Assembly: GCF_902167145.1 (NCBI RefSeq)
Contig: NC_050101.1
Location: forward strand, 133,640,990 to 133,704,989
Source: Zea mays
Taxonomy: Eukaryota; Streptophyta; Magnoliopsida; Poales; Poaceae
Direction: 5' to 3'
DNA: 64,000 nt
In this document: positions 32,809 to 44,798 of the stretch, piece by piece
Layout of the letters: every line of letters begins with the position of its first letter
Position numbering within the stretch: the stretch's first letter is position 1
Translations under genes and position numbers: made by a program
The notes under the pieces: model-generated
Databases searched by the model: none
What the model was told of the DNA's origin: nothing
What the model saw: the letters and a program-made list of their open reading frames with translations, nothing else

Positions 32809-35223
32809 ATGGATCCTAAAGGCAAGGGGATGGTGATCAACGACAAGGAGAAGGAGACCTTCTTCAACGAGCCCAATGATGACAGGCCCACCGACTCAGG
32901 CTCGGGCCACAAAAGAAAAGACGGGAGGAAGAAGAAGACAAGGCGCATCAAGGAAATTGTCTACTACGACAGCGACGAATCTTCCTCCTCCCAAAAGGAC
33001 GACGACGACTACGATATACGAAAGACGGTTAACTCAAACTTTTCTTTCGATTATTCGCGCATCCCGCATAGCTCAAATGCTCAATTGCTCCCCATTCCAC
33101 TTGGCAAGCCCCCTCACTTTGATGGAGAGGACTACGGATTTTGGAGTCACAAAATGCGTACTCACCTGTTTTCTCTCCATCCAAGCATTTGGGAGATTGT
33201 GGAAAATGGAATGAAATTTGATAGCTCGGATAGCCCTGTGTTTATTAATGAACAGATTCATAAAAATGCACAAGCTACTACTGTGTTGCTAGCCTCTTTG
33301 CGCAGGGACGAGTATCACAAGGTGAGCGGCTTGGACAATGCCAAGCAGATCTGGGACACCCTCAAGATCTCTCATGAGGGGAACGACGTCACCTTGCTCA
33401 CCAAAATGGAGTTGGTGGAGGGCGAGCTTGGACGGTTCGCGATGATAAGGGGCGAGGAGCCGACACAAACATACAACCGGCTCAAGACCCTTATCAACAA
33501 AATAAGGAGCTACGGGAGCACGCGATGGACGGACCACGACGTCGTCCGCCTAATGCTAAGGTCATTTATCGTTCTTGATCCTCATTTGGTGAACAATATA
33601 CGTGAAAATCCCAGGTACACCAAAATGTCACCCGAAGAAGTTCTTGGGAAGTTCGTAAGCGGGCGAATGATGATCAAGGAGGCAAGATACGTGGATGACG
33701 CGTTGAACGGTCCTAGTCATGAGCCTCAACCCATTGCTCTCAAGGCAACAAGGAGCAAGGAGGTGCTACCAAGTAAGGTGGCGCAAGTTGAGGCGGCCGG
33801 GCTCAATGATGAGGAGATGGCCCTCATCATTAAGCGCTTCAAGACGGCGCTTAAAGGTCGCAAGGGACAGCCAAGCAAGACCAAAGCCAAGGGGAAGCGC
33901 TCATGCTTCAAATGCGGTAAGCTTGGTCATTTTATTGCTAACTGTCCCGACAATGATAGTGATCAGGACCAAGGGAACAAGAGGGAGAAGAAGAAGCATT
34001 ACAAGAAGGCCAAGGGCGAGGCACATATCGGAAAGGAGTGGGATTCGGATTGCTCCTCCTCCGACTCTGACAATGAAGGACTCGCCGCCACCGCCTTCAA
34101 CAAGTCATCCCTCTTCCCCAACGAGCGTCACACTTGCCTCATGGCAAGGGAGAAGAAAGTAAGCACTCATAATACTAGTACTTATGCTTCTTCAAGTGAG
34201 GATGAGTCTAGTGATGATGATGAGATAGATTACTCATGCTTATTCAAGGGATTAGATAGAACCAAGGTAGACAAAATTAATGAATTAATTGATGCCTTGA
34301 ATGATAAGAATATGCTTTTAGAAAAGCAAGAGGATTTGTTGTATGAAGAACATGATAAATTTGTAGAAGCACAGAAATCTCTTGCTCTAGAAATTAAGAG
34401 GAATGAAATGCTCTCTAGTGAACTATCTTCTTGTCATGAAACTATTGCTAAGTTAAAAAGTTTTAATGATGATTTAAATGCTAAACTAGAAGTAGCTAGT
34501 AAATCTAATTCTTGTGTAGAAATTGTTGAAACTTGCAATAGGTGTAAAGATTTTGACATTGATGCTTGTAGTGATCATTTAGTTTCAATTTCCAAATTAA
34601 ATGATGAATTAGCTAGTCTTAATGCCCAACTTAAGACTAGCAAGAATGAATTTGACAAGCTAAAATTTGCAAGGGATGCCTACACGATTGGTAGACACCC
34701 CTCAATTAAGGATGGACTTGGCTACAAGAGGGAAGCCAAGAACTTGACAAGCCATAAGGCTCCCATCTCCGCCAAGGAGAAAGGGAAGGCCCCTATGGCT
34801 AGTAGTGTGCAAAGGAACCATGCCTTTATGTACTATGATAGAAGACAACCTAGAAATGCTTATAGGAGTTGTAATGTATATAATGTCTTTGATTCTCATG
34901 CAATGTTTGCTTCTAGTTCTTCTTATGTGCATGATAGAAATATTGGTAGGAGAAATGTTATTCATAATATGCCTAGGAGAAATGTTATTCATAATATGCC
35001 TAGGAGAAATGTCGTTAATGTTACTAGGAAAGCTAATGAACCTTCTACAATATATCATGCTTTAAATGCTTCTTTTGCTATTTGTAGAAAGGATAGGAAG
35101 ATAGTTGCTAGAAAATTAGGGGCAAGATGCAAGGGAGACAAAACTTGCATTTGGGTCCCTAAGGATATTTGTGCTAACCTTGCAGGACCCAACATGAGTT
35201 GGGTACCTAAGACCCAAGCCTAA
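32809..35223 (+). CDS. Opie-like Gag, intact, 804 aa
   Basis: Start ATG at 32809 (MDPKGKGM), 36 nt after the primer site; stop TAA at 35221-35223. The acidic/basic N-terminus is followed by a retrotransposon Gag domain ([19 protein letters not shown] near residue 100, [12 protein letters not shown] near residue 200). The CCHC knuckle [14 protein letters not shown] is at residues 366-379. Then come Lys-rich and Ser/Asp-rich linkers, a long coiled-coil-like region at about residues 480-625, and a tail with MPRRNVIHN repeats and IWVPK near the end. Gag assembles the particle and binds the RNA. A 30-nt in-frame duplication (about 34950-35010) gives two copies of RRNVIHNMP where element A has one. 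No internal stop. Confidence 0.93.
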   Translation: MDPKGKGMVINDKEKETFFNEPNDDRPTDSGSGHKRKDGRKKKTRRIKEIVYYDSDESSSSQKDDDDYDIRKTVNSNFSFDYSRIPHSSNAQLLPIPLGKPPHFDGEDYGFWSHKMRTHLFSLHPSIWEIVENGMKFDSSDSPVFINEQIHKNAQATTVLLASLRRDEYHKVSGLDNAKQIWDTLKISHEGNDVTLLTKMELVEGELGRFAMIRGEEPTQTYNRLKTLINKIRSYGSTRWTDHDVVRLMLRSFIVLDPHLVNNIRENPRYTKMSPEEVLGKFVSGRMMIKEARYVDDALNGPSHEPQPIALKATRSKEVLPSKVAQVEAAGLNDEEMALIIKRFKTALKGRKGQPSKTKAKGKRSCFKCGKLGHFIANCPDNDSDQDQGNKREKKKHYKKAKGEAHIGKEWDSDCSSSDSDNEGLAATAFNKSSLFPNERHTCLMAREKKVSTHNTSTYASSSEDESSDDDEIDYSCLFKGLDRTKVDKINELIDALNDKNMLLEKQEDLLYEEHDKFVEAQKSLALEIKRNEMLSSELSSCHETIAKLKSFNDDLNAKLEVASKSNSCVEIVETCNRCKDFDIDACSDHLVSISKLNDELASLNAQLKTSKNEFDKLKFARDAYTIGRHPSIKDGLGYKREAKNLTSHKAPISAKEKGKAPMASSVQRNHAFMYYDRRQPRNAYRSCNVYNVFDSHAMFASSSSYVHDRNIGRRNVIHNMPRRNVIHNMPRRNVVNVTRKANEPSTIYHALNASFAICRKDRKIVARKLGARCKGDKTCIWVPKDICANLAGPNMSWVPKTQA

Positions 35224-35230
35224 ATTTGCC

Positions 35231-38200
35231 TTGCAGGTTTATGCATCCGGGGGTTCAAGCTGGATTATTGACAGCGGATGCACAAACCATATGACGGGGG
35301 AGAAGAAGATGTTCACCTCCTACGTCAAGAATAAAGATTCCCAGGATTCAATAATATTCGGTGATGGGAATCAAGGCAAGGTAAAAGGACTAGGTAAAAT
35401 TGCAATTTCCAATGAGCATTCTATCTCTAATGTGTTTCTAGTGGAGAGTCTTGGATATAATTTACTATCTGTTAGTCAATTATGTAATATGGGATATAAC
35501 TGCTTATTTACAAATGTAGATGTGACTGTCTTTAGAAGATGTGATGGTTCACTAGCTTTTAAGGGTGTACTAGACGGCAAACTTTACTTAGTTGATTTTG
35601 CAAAAGAAGAGGTCGGTCTAGATGCATGCTTAATGGCTAAGACTTGCATGGGCTGGTTGTGGCATCGCCGCTTAGCACATGTGGGGATGAAGAACCTCCA
35701 CAAGCTTCTAAAGGGAGAACACGTGATAGGTTTAACCAATGTTCATTTCGAAAAAGATAGATCTTGTGCAGCTTGTCAAGCAGGGAAACAGGTGGGAGGC
35801 TCTCATCACACCAAAAATGTGATGACAACATCAAGACCCCTGGAGCTGCTACATATGGACCTCTTCGGACCCGTCGCCTATCTGAGCATAGGAGGAAGTA
35901 AGTATGGTCTAGTTATCGTTGATGACTTTTCCCGCTTCACTTGGGTGTTCTTTTTGCAGGATAAGTCTGAAACCCAAGGGACCCTCAAGCATTTCCTAAG
36001 GAGAGCTCAAAATGAGTTTGAGCTCAAGGTGAAGAAGATAAGGAGCGACAACGGGTGCGAATTCAAGAACCTTCAAGTGGAGGAGTTTCTTGAGGAGGAG
36101 GGAATCAAGCACGACTTCTCCGCTCCCTACACACCTCAGCAAAATGGTGTGGTAGAGAGGAAGAACAGGACGCTCATAGATATGGCGAGGACTATGCTTG
36201 GAGAATTCAAGACTCCCGAGTGCTTTTGGTCGGAAGCCGTGAACACGGCTTGCCACGCCATCAACAGGGTCTACCTTCACCGCCTCCTCAAGAAGACGTC
36301 GTATGAGCTGCTAACCGGTAACAAACCTAATGTATCGTATTTTCGTGTTTTTGGGAGTAAATGCTACATTCTAGTGAAGAAGGGTAGGAATTCCAAATTT
36401 GCTCCCAAAGTCGTAGAAGGGTTTTTATTAGGTTATGATTCAAATACAAAGGCGTATAGGGTCTTCAACAAATCATCGAGTTTGGTTGAAGTCTCTAGCG
36501 ACGTTGTATTTGATGAGACTAATGGCTCTCCAAGAGAGCAAGTTGTTGATCTTGATGATGTAGATGAAGAAGACGTTCCAACGGCCGCGATACGCACCAT
36601 GGCGATTGGAGATGTACGGCCTCAAGAACATTTGGAGCAAGATCAACCGTCTTCCTCAACTATGGTGCATCCCCCAACCCAAGGTGACGAACATGTACCT
36701 CAAGTGGAGGCGCATGATCAAGGGGGAGCACAGGATGTTCAAGTTGAAGAGGAAGAAGCACCTCAGGCACCTCTAACCCAAGTTCGAGCGACGATTCAAA
36801 GGGATCATCCCGTCGACCAGATATTGGGTGATATTAGCAAGGGAGTAACTACTCGCTCGAGTTTAGTTAATTTTTGTGAGCATTACTCTTTTGTCTCTTC
36901 TATTGAGCCTTTCTGGGTAGAAGAGGCCTTGCTAGATCCGGACTGGGTGTTGGCCATGCAGGAGGAACTCAACAACTTCAAGCGCAATGAAGTTTGGACA
37001 CTGGTGCCTCGTCCCAAGCAAAATGTTGTGGGAACCAAGTGGGTGTTCCGCAACAAACAGGACGAGCACGGGGTGGTGACGAGGAACAAGGCTCGACTTG
37101 TGGCAAAAGGTTATGCCCAAGTCGCAGGTTTGGACTTTGAGGAGACTTTTGCTCCTGTGGCTAGGCTAGAGTCAATTCGCATCTTGCTAGCATATGCCGC
37201 TCACCATTCTTTTAGGTTGTACCAAATGGATGTGAAGAGCGCTTTCCTCAACGGGCCGATCAAGGAGGAGGTGTACGTGGAGCAACCCCCTGGCTTCGAG
37301 GATGAACGATACCCCGACCACGTGTGTAAGCTCTCTAAGGCGCTCTATGGACTTAAGCAAGCCCCAAGAGCATGGTATGAATGCCTTAGAGACTTTTTAA
37401 TTGCTAATGCTTTCAAGGTTGGGAAAGCCGATCCAACTCTTTTTACTAAGACTTGCGATGGTGATCTTTTTGTGTGCCAAATTTATGTCGACGACATAAT
37501 ATTTGGTTCTACTAACCAAAAGTCTTGTGAAGAGTTTAGCAGGGTGATGACGCAGAAATTCGAGATGTCCATGATGGGCGAGTTGACCTACTTCCTTGGG
37601 TTCCAAGTGAAGCAACTCAAGGACGGCACCTTCATCTCCCAAACGAAGTACACACAAGATTTGCTAAAGAGATTTGGGATGAAGGATGCCAAGCCCGCAA
37701 AGACGCCGATGGGAACCGACGGACACACCGACCTCAACAAAGGAGGTAAGTCCGTTGATCAAAAAGCATACCGGTCCATGATAGGTTCTTTGCTTTATTT
37801 ATGTGCTAGTAGACCGGATATTATGCTTAGCGTATGCATGTGTGCTAGATTTCAATCCGATCCGAAGGAGTGTCACTTAGTGGCTGTGAGGCGAATTCTT
37901 CGATATTTAGTCGCTACGCCTTGCTTCGGGATCTGGTATCCAAAGGGGTCTAACTTTGACTTGATTGGGTACTCAGATTCCGACTGTGCTGGATGTAAGG
38001 TCGATAGGAAGAGTACATCGGGGACGTGCCAATTCTTAGGAAGGTCCCTGGTGTCATGGAACTCTAAGAAACAAACCTCCGTTGCCCTATCCACCGCTGA
38101 GGCCGAGTACGTTGCCGCAGGACAGTGTTGCGCACAACTACTTTGGATGAGGCAAACCCTCAGGGACTTTGGCTACAATCTAAGCAAAGTCCCACTCCTA

Positions 38201-38437
38201 TGTGATAATGAGAGTGCTATCCAAATAGCGGAAAATCCTGTTGAGCACAGCCGCACAAAGCACATTGACATCCGGCATCACTTTTTGAGAGACCACCAGC
38301 AAAAGGGGGATATCGAAGTGTTTCATGTTAGCACCGAGAACCAGCTAGCCGATATCTTTACCAAGCCTCTAGATGAGAAGACCTTTTGCAGGCTGCGTAG
38401 TGAGCTCAATATCTTAGATTCGCGGAACTTGGATTGA
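35231..38437 (+). CDS. Opie-like Pol polyprotein, intact, 1068 aa
   Basis: Protease D-S-G at 35270-35278, followed by pre-integrase [11 protein letters not shown] and CAACQ. The integrase core has [15 protein letters not shown] and [10 protein letters not shown] at about 35850-36165; Cys replaces Ser of the sister copies next to the second catalytic Asp. RT YVDD is at 37484-37495 and RNase H STAEAEY near 38100. Stop TGA at 38435-38437. The frame is +1 relative to gag. The only start at its head is a TTG within CCTTGCAG (35229-35236); the first in-frame ATG comes after the protease motif. Therefore translation by spliced RNA, frameshift or non-ATG start must be assumed; which one is unknown. 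Confidence 0.93.
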   Translation: MQVYASGGSSWIIDSGCTNHMTGEKKMFTSYVKNKDSQDSIIFGDGNQGKVKGLGKIAISNEHSISNVFLVESLGYNLLSVSQLCNMGYNCLFTNVDVTVFRRCDGSLAFKGVLDGKLYLVDFAKEEVGLDACLMAKTCMGWLWHRRLAHVGMKNLHKLLKGEHVIGLTNVHFEKDRSCAACQAGKQVGGSHHTKNVMTTSRPLELLHMDLFGPVAYLSIGGSKYGLVIVDDFSRFTWVFFLQDKSETQGTLKHFLRRAQNEFELKVKKIRSDNGCEFKNLQVEEFLEEEGIKHDFSAPYTPQQNGVVERKNRTLIDMARTMLGEFKTPECFWSEAVNTACHAINRVYLHRLLKKTSYELLTGNKPNVSYFRVFGSKCYILVKKGRNSKFAPKVVEGFLLGYDSNTKAYRVFNKSSSLVEVSSDVVFDETNGSPREQVVDLDDVDEEDVPTAAIRTMAIGDVRPQEHLEQDQPSSSTMVHPPTQGDEHVPQVEAHDQGGAQDVQVEEEEAPQAPLTQVRATIQRDHPVDQILGDISKGVTTRSSLVNFCEHYSFVSSIEPFWVEEALLDPDWVLAMQEELNNFKRNEVWTLVPRPKQNVVGTKWVFRNKQDEHGVVTRNKARLVAKGYAQVAGLDFEETFAPVARLESIRILLAYAAHHSFRLYQMDVKSAFLNGPIKEEVYVEQPPGFEDERYPDHVCKLSKALYGLKQAPRAWYECLRDFLIANAFKVGKADPTLFTKTCDGDLFVCQIYVDDIIFGSTNQKSCEEFSRVMTQKFEMSMMGELTYFLGFQVKQLKDGTFISQTKYTQDLLKRFGMKDAKPAKTPMGTDGHTDLNKGGKSVDQKAYRSMIGSLLYLCASRPDIMLSVCMCARFQSDPKECHLVAVRRILRYLVATPCFGIWYPKGSNFDLIGYSDSDCAGCKVDRKSTSGTCQFLGRSLVSWNSKKQTSVALSTAEAEYVAAGQCCAQLLWMRQTLRDFGYNLSKVPLLCDNESAIQIAENPVEHSRTKHIDIRHHFLRDHQQKGDIEVFHVSTENQLADIFTKPLDEKTFCRLRSELNILDSRNLD

Positions 38438-39226
38438 AATGCAGCATACATGTGTTTATGCTTTTGATCATGTTCATTCTGCATTTTGTTGCTTATTGTG
38501 GTGCTCAAGTTGTACAAACACTCCCTGGACCTCACAAGTCCTGTTTGCAAGTGATGCACATATTTAGGGGGAGCTGTGCTACAACTTGACCCTTTGAGAC
38601 TAACCATGTACTTGAGTTTGGTTGTTTTAGTCTCCAAGGAGAATTGAAAGGGAAAAAGGTGGACTTGGACCATGCAAGACTTCCACTGCACTCCGATGAA
38701 AAGAGTAACTCTTCCAAGTTCATCTTTATACTCTTAATGCCTATTTGCTCTTAGTTGAAGATTTTGGTGAGGCAATGGGGTTAAAGGGCCAAGATTGATC
38801 CCGTTTTGGTGCTTGATGCCAAAGGGGGAGAAAATAAAGGCCAAAGCAATAAATGGATCAGCTACCACTTGAGAAATTTTGAAAATAGTAGATTAGAGTT
38901 TTTGGTTTGTCAAAACTCTTTTATTGTCTTTTATGTCAAAAGTTGGTCTCTTGAGGGGAGAAGTGCTGATTATGGGAAAAAGGGGGAGTTTTTGAAATCC
39001 TTGATCAAATTTCTTTGGAAAACCTCTCTTTATGTCTCTACAAGTGGTTTTGACTTAGAGATAGGAATTTGAGTTTGATTTGCAAAAACAAACCAAGTGG
39101 TGGCATAGAGTGATCCATATATGTCAAATTGAATCAAAACAATTTTGAGTTCTTATTTGAATTGTTTTTGTACTTGTTCTACTTGCTTTATGTTGTGTTG
39201 GCATAAATCACCAAAAAGGGGGAGAT
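38438..39226 (+). other. Element F 3' untranslated region with repeated polypurine tracts
   Basis: Tracts of the AGGGGGAG type occur at about 38566, 38820, 38983 and 39213-39226; the last abuts the 3' LTR. The small open frame at 38806-39072 is not supported as a gene (see rejected). Confidence 0.8.
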
Positions 39227-40451
39227 TGAAAGGGAAATGTGCCCTTGGGCCATTTCTAAGTGTTTTGGTGATTTAGTGTCCAACACAAGTGTCTAAGTGT
39301 AAAAAGGTGGACAAAGTACAAATCAAGAATAAAGGTATGTTTCTCAGACTTAGTACATTGTTTTATGGACTAATGTATTGTGTCTAAGTGCTGGAAACAG
39401 GAAAAATCCAATTGGAAATGTCTTGGCTCGAGCAGCCAAGAATCTGCTGAGTCTGGGAGCACCGGACTGTCCGGTGGTGCACCGGACAGTGTCCGGTGCG
39501 CCAGGCTGGCTCGAGCGAAGTGGCCGCTTTCGGGAATTCACCGGCGACGTACGGTTAAAATTCACCAGACTGTCCGGTGTGCACCGGACTGTCCGGTGAG
39601 CCAACGGTCGGTCGGGCCAACGGTCGGCCGCGCAATCTGCGCGAGACACGTGGCTGAGCCAACGGCTAGAAGATGGCACCAGACTGTCCGGTGTGCACCG
39701 GACAACGGCTCCAAGTCTGCCAACGGTCGACTTCGCTATTTAAGGAAGGAAATCAGGCACCGGACAGTGTCCGGTGTGCACCGGACTATCCGGTGCCCCC
39801 GATGACAGAAGGCAAGAATGGCTTTCCAGATTTGTGCTCAACGGCTCCTAGCTGCCTTGGGGCTATAAAAGGGACCCCTAGGCGCATGGAGGAGTACACC
39901 AAGCATCCTTTGAGCATCATTGATCACTCTCACTTCATTCTTGCGCACTTGTTCGACATTCTAGTGATTTGAGCTCCGTTCTAGTGTGCTAGTCTCTTGA
40001 GCTCAAGTCTGGGTTTTGCGTGTGCGTATTCGCTGTGATCTTTGTGTCGTGTGTGAGTTGCTAATCCCTCCCTTGCTCTGTGATTCTTCGTGAACATCTT
40101 TTGTAAGGGCGAGAGGCTCCAAGCTGTGGAGATTCCTCGCAAACGGGATTAAGAGAAGCAAAGCAACACCGTGGTATTCAAGTTGGTCTTTGGACCGCTT
40201 GAGAGGGGTTGATTGCAACCCTCGTCCGTTGGGACGCCACAACGTGGAGTAGGCAAGCGTTGGTCTTGGCCGAACCACGGGATAACCACTGTGCCATCTC
40301 TGTGATTGATATCTCTTGGTTATTGTGTTGTGTTGAGATCCTTCTCTAGCCACTTGGCAAATTACTGTGCTAACAAGTAACCAAGTTTTGTGGCTTAAGT
40401 TTTTGAAGTGTTACAGGATCACCTATTCACCCCCCCCTCTAGGTGCTCTCA
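39227..40451 (+). repeat. 3' LTR of element F
   Basis: 1225 bp, same ends as the 5' LTR. Palindromes at about 39460-39796; TATA box at 39864-39871. It differs from the 5' LTR mainly at transition-type changes inside CG or CNG sites of the palindromes. Confidence 0.95.
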
Positions 40452-41047
40452 GGTGGAAGACTCCCAAGTGCAGCAACACTTTGTAAACTCATTGCAAATC
40501 ATTTTGCTCTCCCTCTCTTGTGTATTTCTCTCTAAGTTGTGTAGAGGCACAGTTATAAGCCTTTAGAGAGAGGGGAAGTGCTGTTGAGAGCAAGATCAAG
40601 ATCTTGAGCACTGTTACTCTGCCAGAGTGCTGTCAAGAAGGTTGTAATTTGTTGTGGCAACGTTGTAACAACCATCAACTTATTAGAAGGCTCTATCTGT
40701 CACATTGACAGATTTGAGCACATCGGAGGACGGGGTAAGATACTACAAGCTAAGGTGTGGCTAACTCCAACAAGGACTAGCAAGCATTTTAGGCTTGGCC
40801 GAACCACGATATAAATCCTTGTGTCCTGCGTGCTCTGTGCTGTGACTCTTGTCTTGTCTCTGTTTCTGTTCTTTGTCTCTTGCATTATTACTATGTGCAC
40901 TTCATATACTCTTATCTGTGGTATAAGTTACTTGTGAAGTGTAGGACTCTTTGAGACAGGAACTTCATTTCTGCTGCCACCTACTCGAAGCAATCTTCAT
41001 TCTGCTATGATCGAGCCTTCGAGTAGAGTAAGGTTTTAAGTTTTACA

Positions 41048-41549
41048 ATGATAATTATTATTTGTCATAAGGCATTTGTGTGATGACCGTGAAGAGCATG
41101 ATGAAGAGCGGTGGCTGCGAGTCCTTGGAGGATCATCTTTGCTTGAAGAATCATCCCAAGTTTTGACACATGTAAGCATCTTGCCTTTGCTCCTCCTCTT
41201 TTTGGGTTTGGCCAAATTTGGGCAATTATCCTGGAAGTGGCCCTCCTCCCCACATGTGAAACATCCTCCCTTTCTTTTCTTTTTCCTATCAATGTTAAAG
41301 AGAAGATCCTCGACTTGCAGGGGCACACCCATTAGATTAATCTTACGAACATCCTGATTACCTTTCTGACGCGTCGGATTGTTTCTTCCTCCACAGAGGT
41401 GATGTTGAGGCTTGACCATTTTCATCATCATCTTCTTCTTCTTTTCCACTTCTTCACTTGAGGATCTTGATCTTGGAGCCTTCTTATTGCCTTTCATCTT
41501 TTTGTGTTCCCCACATGCAAAAGCATACAACTTTGAAGAAGTTGGCACC
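41048..41549 (-). pseudogene. Element D gag, middle part with CCHC zinc knuckle
   Basis: The minus strand carries a Lys-rich stretch (GEHKKMKGNKK), a Glu/Lys run, KINLMGVPLQVEDLLFNID, then the knuckle CFTCGEEGHFQDNC near 41210-41260, a Ser/Arg-rich part and HKCLM near 41070. It is bounded on the left by solo LTR E and on the right by element G. The frame stays open over this piece, but the gene as a whole is broken. Confidence 0.85.
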
Positions 41550-44118
41550 TGTTGAGGGCCTATATTTCCAAAGGTCCTTTGATTAGTTATGTCAAGGAAA
41601 AGCTTTGTCGAATATCATTTGAATGTTGAAGATCACTTGTCTAACATCTGGCTTCGTTGATTAACAAGTGCATTTCAGGAATGTCCTCAATGACGGACAA
41701 AGCTCAAACTTCGACAGAAAGCAGCATACAAAAGCACTTCATCTATACGCAAGCAATAAAGACAATGGTCGAAGGTGGTGACTTTGGCCACAAGTCAAAA
41801 GGAAGAAATAGCTGGTTAACGAAGGCAGGAACTTGTGAAGTCAAGATTCAAGAATAAAGAAAAGTACATTACTACCCTAGTACTAATGACTTATGTAAAA
41901 ATAGGTGGGAATTATTTTAAATCAACACAAAGTCGGTTCGTCTCCCATATAAATAGATGAACAATACCCTGCATAAAGTACCTTTTGCTAGGTGCTAAAG
42001 CTTCGTATTGCTTAGCTTCCGAAACTCCTTCATGCTATCTTGCATTTAGAAGCCGAAGGTATGACTGTAAACTTGTATCATATGGAGAGAAAAGAAATAA
42101 AATACCATGGCATATGAGATGAATTTCCTTCTCTTATTTCATTGTATGATGTGTATTCTATTTTATTACACTTCGCCTTCATCCTTGAGTAATTACTCTA
42201 AAAGGATAACAATTCAAGGACAAAGGTTTATGTTTTTAACTTTGTGTTGCCTTGTTTTTATTCCATATAGCAATTATAAACAAGTGACCAACATTGGCAC
42301 CCACCTCCGGTGATTTCACGACCGCATCAAACAATAGGATACTGAATGATGCATGATATAGCCCACACGGTCAAGTCATTCTTCATATAAAACCATTCAT
42401 TTGGCCACTTGCTTTGATAGTCTAAGGCTAGGAACAATGAACCCCTTCAATACGCAAAGTTATAACAACCAAAATTGTTATGGAGGCCTCTTGTTGCCTT
42501 CGTCTAGAAATGTAGCTCCTGAATATGACTGAAGGCCTCGCAAAAATCTTGGGCATCAAATTCTATTCCTTGACTTCGAACAGCCCGGATAAAAATTCCT
42601 AAACGCACTATAGTGTTTGGGGTATGATGATGAAGGTAGATGTTAAACCTCATTAGCACTATGACTACCGTCTTATGTAAAGGAAACCTAAGACTAGCCT
42701 TCAAAAAGCACCAAAATACGACAACTTCGTCCTCCCTCGGACCCAGTACTAACTCATCACTCCCTATTCGCACCCAGTCAATGTAGCCGAAGCAGTTAAG
42801 TACCTCGATGTGCCCTTCTTTGATCTTGGATTTTCTTAAGTCACATGGCTGGGCTTCATAGGGCGAATGACCGTGTTGTCGTCTTCAAAATCTATGTCCA
42901 TGTTATCTTTAGATTGGTTCAATGAGCAACTTCGGCCTGGGAAGCGGTAGCTCCCACCGCTGGAACAGTTTCCTCACCCTGTGCCTCTGGCGCATTTGTC
43001 AAAGGTGTCAGCGGCACTCTAACAACACTCTAAGTGAAAAGCAAGTGATCTCTAAAACTGGCTAAGGCTTCTTCGGGAGCAAGCAAACAGTGTTTGAAGC
43101 TAGCATCAAAGGTAGAGCGGGCACTAGCAACAGTGAGTGCAAGCAGTAAAAGTTGTACCCTATAACGCTGGGTACCGCCCCTTTTGTATGTGCGATCATA
43201 TGACTTTAATTGTCACATCCAATGACCTTTGGGTCCCACTATACGTGTCAGACGATTTCATAACGGGCTTCGGGAAGATGTTTTTGAACCTTCGGCACAA
43301 GGCCTCCCAGTTTTAAATTTTTGCAATCTAAGCTCGTTATGAAACAACGAATTCATCCCGCAAGGGGCTACTATTGGGGGGCCTATATTGCCGAAGGTCC
43401 TTCGATTAGTTATGTCAAGGAAAAGTTTTGCCAAAGATCATTTGAATGTCGAAGATCACTTGTCTAACATCTGACTTCGTCGATTAACAAGTGCATTTCA
43501 GGAATGTCCTCACTGACGGACGAAGCTAAAACTTCGATAGACAGCAGCATACTAAAGCACTTTTTCTATATGCAAGCAATAAAGACAATGGCCAAAGGTG
43601 GTGACTTCGGCCACAAGTCGAAAGGAAGAAATAGTTGGTTGACGGAGGCTAGAACCTGTGAGGTCAATAACAAAGAAAAGTACATTACTACCCTAGTGCC
43701 ATTTGTAAATGACTTATGTAAAAATAGATGGGCATTATTGTAAATCCGCACAAAGTTGGTTCGTCTCCCCTATAAATAGATGAACAGTACCCTGCATGAA
43801 GTACCTTTTGCTAGGTGCTACAACTTTGTATTGCTTAGCCTCTGAAACTCCTTCGTGCTATCTTGTGTTTAGAAGCCGAAGGTATGACTGTAAACTTATA
43901 TCATATGGAGAGAAAAGAAACAAAATGCCAAGGCATATGAGATGAATTTCCTTATCTTATTTCATTATATGATGTGTATTCTATTTTATTACACTTCACA
44001 TTCATCCTTGAGTAATTACTCCAAAAGGATAACAATTCAAGGGCGAAGGTTTATGCTTTTTAACTTTGTGTTGTCTTGTTTTTTATTCCATAAAGCAATT
44101 GAAAACAAGTGGCCAACA
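41550..44118 (+). mobile_element. Element G: small gypsy-like non-autonomous LTR element
   Basis: LTRs are 41550-42293 (TGTTGAGGGCC to GACCAACA) and 43372-44118 (TATTGGGGGGCC to GGCCAACA), about 745 bp each. A gypsy-style primer site TTGGCACCCACC follows at 42294, and a purine stretch GCAAGGGGCTAC precedes the second LTR. The inner 1.08 kb has no gag-pol. The flanks GCACC (41545-41549) and ACTCC (44119-44123) agree at three of five bases, so the target duplication has decayed. Excision at these borders keeps element D's gag in frame. The two LTRs differ at about nine of 60 bases in a stretch I compared. TATA-like CTATAAATAGATG near 43770. Confidence 0.78.
42504..42773 (-). CDS. Antisense fragment of a gypsy-type (Transposase_28-like) domain
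   Basis: A 89-codon open frame on the minus strand, opposite to the element's LTR orientation. FWCFLKASLRFPLHKTVV, FNIYLHHHTPN and LGIFIRAVRSQGIEFDA are recognisably the plant family described in Pfam as a putative gypsy-type transposon domain. The domain is found near the start of the extra or gag-side reading frames of several plant gypsy elements; its biochemical role is unknown. The surrounding minus-strand sequence (42774-42910) may be its upstream part, out of frame. It is probably a decayed passenger reading frame. Confidence 0.6.
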   Translation of the reverse strand: MRIGSDELVLGPREDEVVVFWCFLKASLRFPLHKTVVIVLMRFNIYLHHHTPNTIVRLGIFIRAVRSQGIEFDAQDFCEAFSHIQELHF

Positions 44119-44731
44119 ACTCCTCTTCTTGACCCATCTTGCGTGACATTTCAAATGCCACAATCTTCCCAATCACAAGCGTTAGGGTCATTGTGCTTAA
44201 ATCCTACAAATTGTAGAGAATGGTGATGATGCTCCCATATCTTTGTTGAGGTAGGAGGGAGATGATCTTCCTTACAATGTCCGCATCACCTATCATATTA
44301 ATTCCAATAGATTTGAGCTCATTAATCACAAGATTTAAGCGAGAATACATGTCTCTAACAAGCTCATTTTATTTCATAGCAAAAGAGTTATACTCATTTA
44401 AGACTAGGCAATGTTTTTGCTCACGGTCATTTAATGTGCCATCATGGAGCTCATGTAATTTTAGCCAAATCTCATTAGCAATTTTCAAGGAAAATACTTG
44501 ATTGAAAATTTCTATGCTAAGAGATTCATACAAGCAATTTTTGGCTCTAGCATTCAAATGAATTTCTTTTTCGTCACTCATGGTGAGCTTCTCGAGATTC
44601 TTATGTGGTCTCATCCCATCATGAGTGACTCTCCAAACACCTAGATCAACCGTTTCTAGGTAACAAGCTATTCTAGCACTACAATATCGGAAGTTAGTGT
44701 CGTCCAAGTGTGGTGGCCTATGGGTATCCAT
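44119..44731 (-). pseudogene. Element D gag, N-terminal part
   Basis: ATG at 44731 (MDTHRPPHLDD). The N-terminal Gag domain (UBN2-like) includes SARIACYLETVDLGVW, IANEIWLKLHELHDG and EQKHCLVLNEYNSF. A stop codon at 44369-44371 interrupts it, after which the family phrases continue (RDMYSRLNLVINEL, GDADIVRKIIS, FEMSRKMGQE) up to the element G border. The C-terminal parts are at 41048-41549 and 29289-30323. Confidence 0.82.
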
Positions 44732-44787
44732 CCCTTTGCTCTAAAAAGCATCGACTCGATTAGCGGTGAAGCTAAAACATTTCAAAT

Positions 44788-44798
44788 GAGCCAAACCA
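44788..44798 (-). promoter_or_regulatory. Presumed primer binding site of element D (decayed)
   Basis: The minus strand reads TGGTTTGGCTC directly after the 5' LTR end. It shares only TGGT and a few later positions with the usual TGGTATCAGAGC, so it is either decayed or uses another tRNA. Confidence 0.4.

Larger units (their letters stand above)
31531..40456 (+). mobile_element. Element F: complete Opie-like Sirevirus with target duplication
   Basis: It is bounded by GGTGG at 31531-31535 and 40452-40456. 5' LTR 31536-32758, primer site 32761-32773, gag 32809-35223, pol 35231-38437, final purine tract 39213-39226, 3' LTR 39227-40451. The two LTRs differ by about eight substitutions in 1.22 kb as counted by eye, plus one short rearranged segment (about 31985-32005 against 39675-39705) and a C-run length change. 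Both open frames are intact. This is the youngest and most complete element of the window. Confidence 0.95.
30324..41047 (+). mobile_element. Solo LTR E, split by Opie element F
   Basis: The LTR parts are 30324-31535 and 40457-41047 (40452-40456 is the duplicated target). It begins TGTTGTGGGTTTTGG and ends AAGTTTTACA. It has decayed CACCGGACTGTCCGGTG palindromes at about 31115-31435, a TATA box at 31497-31505, and a U5-like part with GGCTTGGCCGAACCACG near 40790. The family is not assigned. It sits in element D's gag. The flanks AGCTC and ATGAT do not match, so a target duplication is missing and some gag may have been lost. Confidence 0.7.
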
